Assembly (NCBI GenBank): GCA_964505325.1
Contig: CAZDHT010000125.1
Coordinates: 1 to 14,507 of the forward strand
Length of the DNA stretch: 14,507 nt
Origin: CAZDHT01 sp964505325
Lineage (GTDB): Bacteria > Planctomycetota > PUPC01
Reading direction: 5' to 3'
Both the position numbers and the translations under genes were made by a program. Of the stretch, positions 12,930-14,507 are shown in pieces; position 1 is the first letter of the stretch; each line of letters opens with the position of its first letter. Below the pieces are notes generated by a model. The model was not told the DNA's origin. It ran no database searches and saw only the letters and a list, made by a program, of their open reading frames with translations.

Positions 12930-13831
12930 GAGCGTCTCCTCTTGCGGCTCATCACGACGGTGCCCATGCCAACTGCGAACACGGCCCAGCCCGCTGGTTC
13001 GGGCACCACAGCCCCCAGCTCGAGGTCGCCGTAGTCCTTGACCCACAGGCGGTAGTCGCCCGTGAACGGAAATGTCTCGTCTTCCTGGTCGAACACCCCG
13101 GTCGCGCTGAACACTCCGGTCGGCGCGGAGTAGCTGTCGAAGTCACCCATCTCGGAAAGCAACACCGGAAGCGTATCCGTCCCGTTATCGGTGACCAGGA
13201 TCGTCTTGCCTGCGCCCCAGCCCTCGGGCATCGAATGAATCCACACGTCGCCGACCTGGCACCACGTGGCCTGGTAGAGCTCGCCGCCGCCGGCGCGGGT
13301 CTGGTCGAAGTAGTTGCACGAGCCGATGCTCGGGATCACGGTCGGGTCCGGCATGCCCACATCGGCCTCCAGCACGCTGATCGTGAAGTCCATCGCCGGC
13401 GCCGCCGAGTGGCGCTCGTTGATGTTCGTCTTGCCGCGATGGAACGCGACAAACCCTTCGACGCGGACGCGGTCGCCCGGCTTGAAACCGCTCGATGTCA
13501 TCCGGTCGAGCTCGTCCTGCCACGTTTGCGAGCCCGGACCGCCCTGGAAGAAGCAGCCGGACCATGCAGGGATCCCGCCCTGGTCCGGCACCTCCGCTTG
13601 GACGTAGAGCTGAAACTGCTGACCGGGGTCCAGGTAGTCCTCGGAGTAGTTGAGGGCAATGCCCTCGACCACCACCTTGTTGCCGGGGTTCGTGGGGTCC
13701 GCCCCGACCTTCGCATGCGTCGCCTCCCCGTTCGCGTCAACGGCTTGAAGGTCCCAAATTGCATCGGCCCGGAGTGCCGCGCACACCCCGAGAACCAGAC
13801 ACCCCGCCAGAACACATTTCACCGCGCGCAT
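12926..13831 (-). CDS. PEP-CTERM sorted secreted protein
   Basis: This 301-residue exported protein starts at ATG 13831 with a near-perfect AGGAGGT Shine-Dalgarno five bases upstream. Residues 1-24 form a signal peptide (VLAGCLVLGVCAALRADA). The C-terminus is a typical PEP-CTERM sorting tail: VPEPA (276-280), a hydrophobic helix and the basic end RKRRRS, recognised by an exosortase. The body holds two beta-rich segments, KVVVEGIALNYSEDY and RVRVEGFVAFHRGKTN, that read like OB-fold strands, plus several cysteines and aromatic loops; I do not recognise the family. It is the first gene of the six-gene minus-strand run ending in the metal transporter, directly downstream of its own promoter (13911-13938). 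It might be a surface metal-binding or matrix protein, but nothing in it proves this. Confidence 0.82.
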   Translation of the reverse strand: MRAVKCVLAGCLVLGVCAALRADAIWDLQAVDANGEATHAKVGADPTNPGNKVVVEGIALNYSEDYLDPGQQFQLYVQAEVPDQGGIPAWSGCFFQGGPGSQTWQDELDRMTSSGFKPGDRVRVEGFVAFHRGKTNINERHSAAPAMDFTISVLEADVGMPDPTVIPSIGSCNYFDQTRAGGGELYQATWCQVGDVWIHSMPEGWGAGKTILVTDNGTDTLPVLLSEMGDFDSYSAPTGVFSATGVFDQEDETFPFTGDYRLWVKDYGDLELGAVVPEPAGWAVFAVGMGTVVMSRKRRRS

Positions 13832-13910
13832 GACCCACCTCCTTCTATGGCACCCCTCCCTACCAGCTTGAGCGCGGTAGCACGAGTGTACAAAACGTGC
13901 CACCACCACC

Positions 13911-13938
13911 TTTATAGCGACCGGGACGCATTTGTCAA
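13911..13938 (-). promoter_or_regulatory. sigma70-type promoter for the PEP-CTERM-to-metal-transporter operon
   Basis: On the minus strand, consensus TTGACA (13938-13933) is followed after 16 bases by TATAAA (13916-13911). The expected start near 13904 gives a leader of about 70 bases to ATG 13831. All six downstream genes are close enough to be read from here. Confidence 0.65.
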
Positions 13939-13960
13939 GAAGAAAGCGCGCCGCTTGACA
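13933..13960. promoter_or_regulatory. 28-bp dyad covering both -35 boxes, candidate NikR operator
   Basis: TGTCAAG (13933-13939) and CTTGACA (13954-13960) are perfect 7-bp arms with a 14-base spacer. The total span of 28 bp equals that of the E. coli NikR operator (6-16-6), although the sequence differs. A protein here would block both divergent promoters. Because the arms themselves contain the TTGACA boxes, part of the symmetry simply follows from two promoters facing away from each other. Confidence 0.4.
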
Positions 13961-13983
13961 CCGGTCAACATGCGGCTTATATT
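13955..13983 (+). promoter_or_regulatory. sigma70-type promoter for the right-edge lipoprotein gene
   Basis: TTGACA (13955-13960) and TATATT (13978-13983) have an ideal 17-base spacer. The expected start near 13990 leaves a leader of about 160 bases before ATG 14149, long enough to hold a regulatory RNA structure. Confidence 0.7.
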
Positions 13984-13998
13984 ACACGACTGGGATAG

Positions 13999-14027
13999 GC
14001 GGCGCGCTCTTGCTCTTGGCGCGCCGC
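13999..14027 (+). repeat. GC-rich hairpin in the leader of the right-edge lipoprotein gene
   Basis: GCGGCGCGC (13999-14007) pairs perfectly with GCGCGCCGC (14019-14027) around the loop TCTTGCTCTTG. It begins about ten bases after the expected transcript start. There is no T tract, so it is more likely a 5' stabilising or regulatory structure than a terminator. Confidence 0.45.
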
Positions 14028-14148
14028 GCTTCTTGACCGCCCGCTCGCGGTGAAGGCGGTTCGGCATCGTCCGAGCAGTCCCGGCCAAACAGGCGACCTG
14101 CACACTCGACCTCAACGGAGCAGGTCAGAGCCGAGAAGAGGAGTCGCC

Positions 14149-14507
14149 ATGCGGTTGAATTGGTCGGGTTATCTCGTCGTCGGCGCGGTGGCCGCGCTCG
14201 CCGGCGGATGCGCGACGACGGCGCAGGGGGGCGAACCTGACTCGGTCATACTGGAGACGAAGAGCTTCTGGCGGTGGCGGACGGTCTGGGAGACCCCGGA
14301 GCTGGTGCTACCTTCCGGGGAAGTCAAGCATGCCCGGGTCCACGCCAAGGGCGCCTACTACTGGTTCCAGAAGAACCCGGCGCAGGGCCATTTGCCGGAG
14401 TCCCACTACAAGATACAGGACGTCAGCATGGTCCGTCTGCCGGCGGAGACCGCGGCGGGCTGGATGAAGGCCGACTTCGACGACAGCACATGGGCGCGCC
14501 TGCGCGG
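14149..14507 (+). CDS. lipoprotein of unknown function (3' end outside window)
   Basis: ATG 14149 has AAGAGGAG five bases upstream and the frame stays open to the window edge, so 119 residues are visible. The N-terminus MRLNWSGYLVVGAVAALAGG with the cysteine at position 21 is a lipoprotein-type signal; the lipobox (A-G-G-C) is slightly off consensus. The mature part is rich in Trp and Arg (SFWRWRTVWETPE) and ends with the phrase ADFDDSTWARLRG, a pattern often seen at the start of galactose-binding-like domains in secreted glycoside hydrolases and related planctomycete proteins. A carbohydrate-active role is therefore possible but unproven from this fragment. It is read from its own consensus promoter, divergent from the PEP-CTERM/metal-transporter operon, and may share its regulator. 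Confidence 0.75.
   Translation, partial: MRLNWSGYLVVGAVAALAGGCATTAQGGEPDSVILETKSFWRWRTVWETPELVLPSGEVKHARVHAKGAYYWFQKNPAQGHLPESHYKIQDVSMVRLPAETAAGWMKADFDDSTWARLR

Larger units (their letters stand above)
13832..14148. promoter_or_regulatory. divergent promoter region
   Basis: This 317-base gap separates the minus-strand PEP-CTERM/metal-transporter operon from the plus-strand lipoprotein gene. It holds two back-to-back sigma70-type promoters, a 28-bp dyad covering both -35 boxes, and a GC-rich hairpin in the + strand leader; all are listed separately. No open frame in it looks genuine. Confidence 0.6.

Noticed and set aside
13934..14037. Invertible (phase-variable) promoter
   Set aside because: The inverted arms enclose a promoter, but they are imperfect, the minus-strand operon already has its own promoter outside the enclosed part, and no recombinase gene is in the window. 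Kept only as an inverted-repeat finding.

Overview
This is a GC-rich bacterial window that looks like a planctomycete (Planctomycetota), probably an anaerobic lineage. Three signs point there together: a secreted protein with an N-terminal LEPRLLLSA motif (LEPR-XLL type), a PEP-CTERM surface protein, and a stand-alone pseudopilin beginning FTLIELLVVI. The AcsE-like methyltransferase and the membrane ferredoxin suggest low-oxygen metabolism. The assignment rests on these hallmarks only; there is no rRNA in the window. I saw no tRNA, CRISPR array, insertion sequence or integrase.

Left region (1-6006, all + strand). The window opens inside a NapH/NosR-type membrane 4Fe-4S protein. After a terminator-like hairpin and a good sigma70-type promoter comes a tight four-gene run: an AcsE/MtrH-type pterin methyltransferase, mcsA, mcsB and clpC. 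The last three form the protein-arginine-phosphorylation/ClpC unfoldase module known from Bacillus. Here no ctsR gene precedes them; a one-carbon methyltransferase does, and it overlaps mcsA by 11 bases.

Middle region (6007-9502, + strand). A roughly 350-base intergenic stretch carries a perfect 28-bp dyad and a sigma54-like -24/-12 element. It precedes an 858-residue secreted protein. The N-terminal half of this protein reads as an IdeS/Mac-like (peptidase family C66) cysteine protease with Cys, His, Asp and an oxyanion-type Lys in place. It is followed by a jelly-roll-like domain, a cadherin-like domain and eight exact 22-residue beta-helix-type repeats. A nickel-responsive regulator, nikR, follows.

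Right region (9510-13831, - strand). Six genes run toward nikR with gaps of 15 bases or less or GTGA overlaps: PEP-CTERM protein, cupin, pseudopilin, then a cluster A-I (ZnuABC/TroABC-type) metal ABC transporter made of lipoprotein, ATPase and permease. The last gene is convergent with nikR, 7 bases apart. The binding protein has lost about half of the usual zinc ligands and is rich in cysteine. I therefore infer a nickel uptake (or nickel-sensing) system built on a zinc-type transporter.

The operon starts from a compact divergent promoter region (13832-14148). Two near-consensus sigma70 promoters stand back to back there, and a perfect 28-bp dyad (TGTCAAG-N14-CTTGACA) covers both -35 boxes, a plausible operator for NikR or another dimeric regulator. 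The + strand promoter reads into a lipoprotein gene cut by the right edge of the window.
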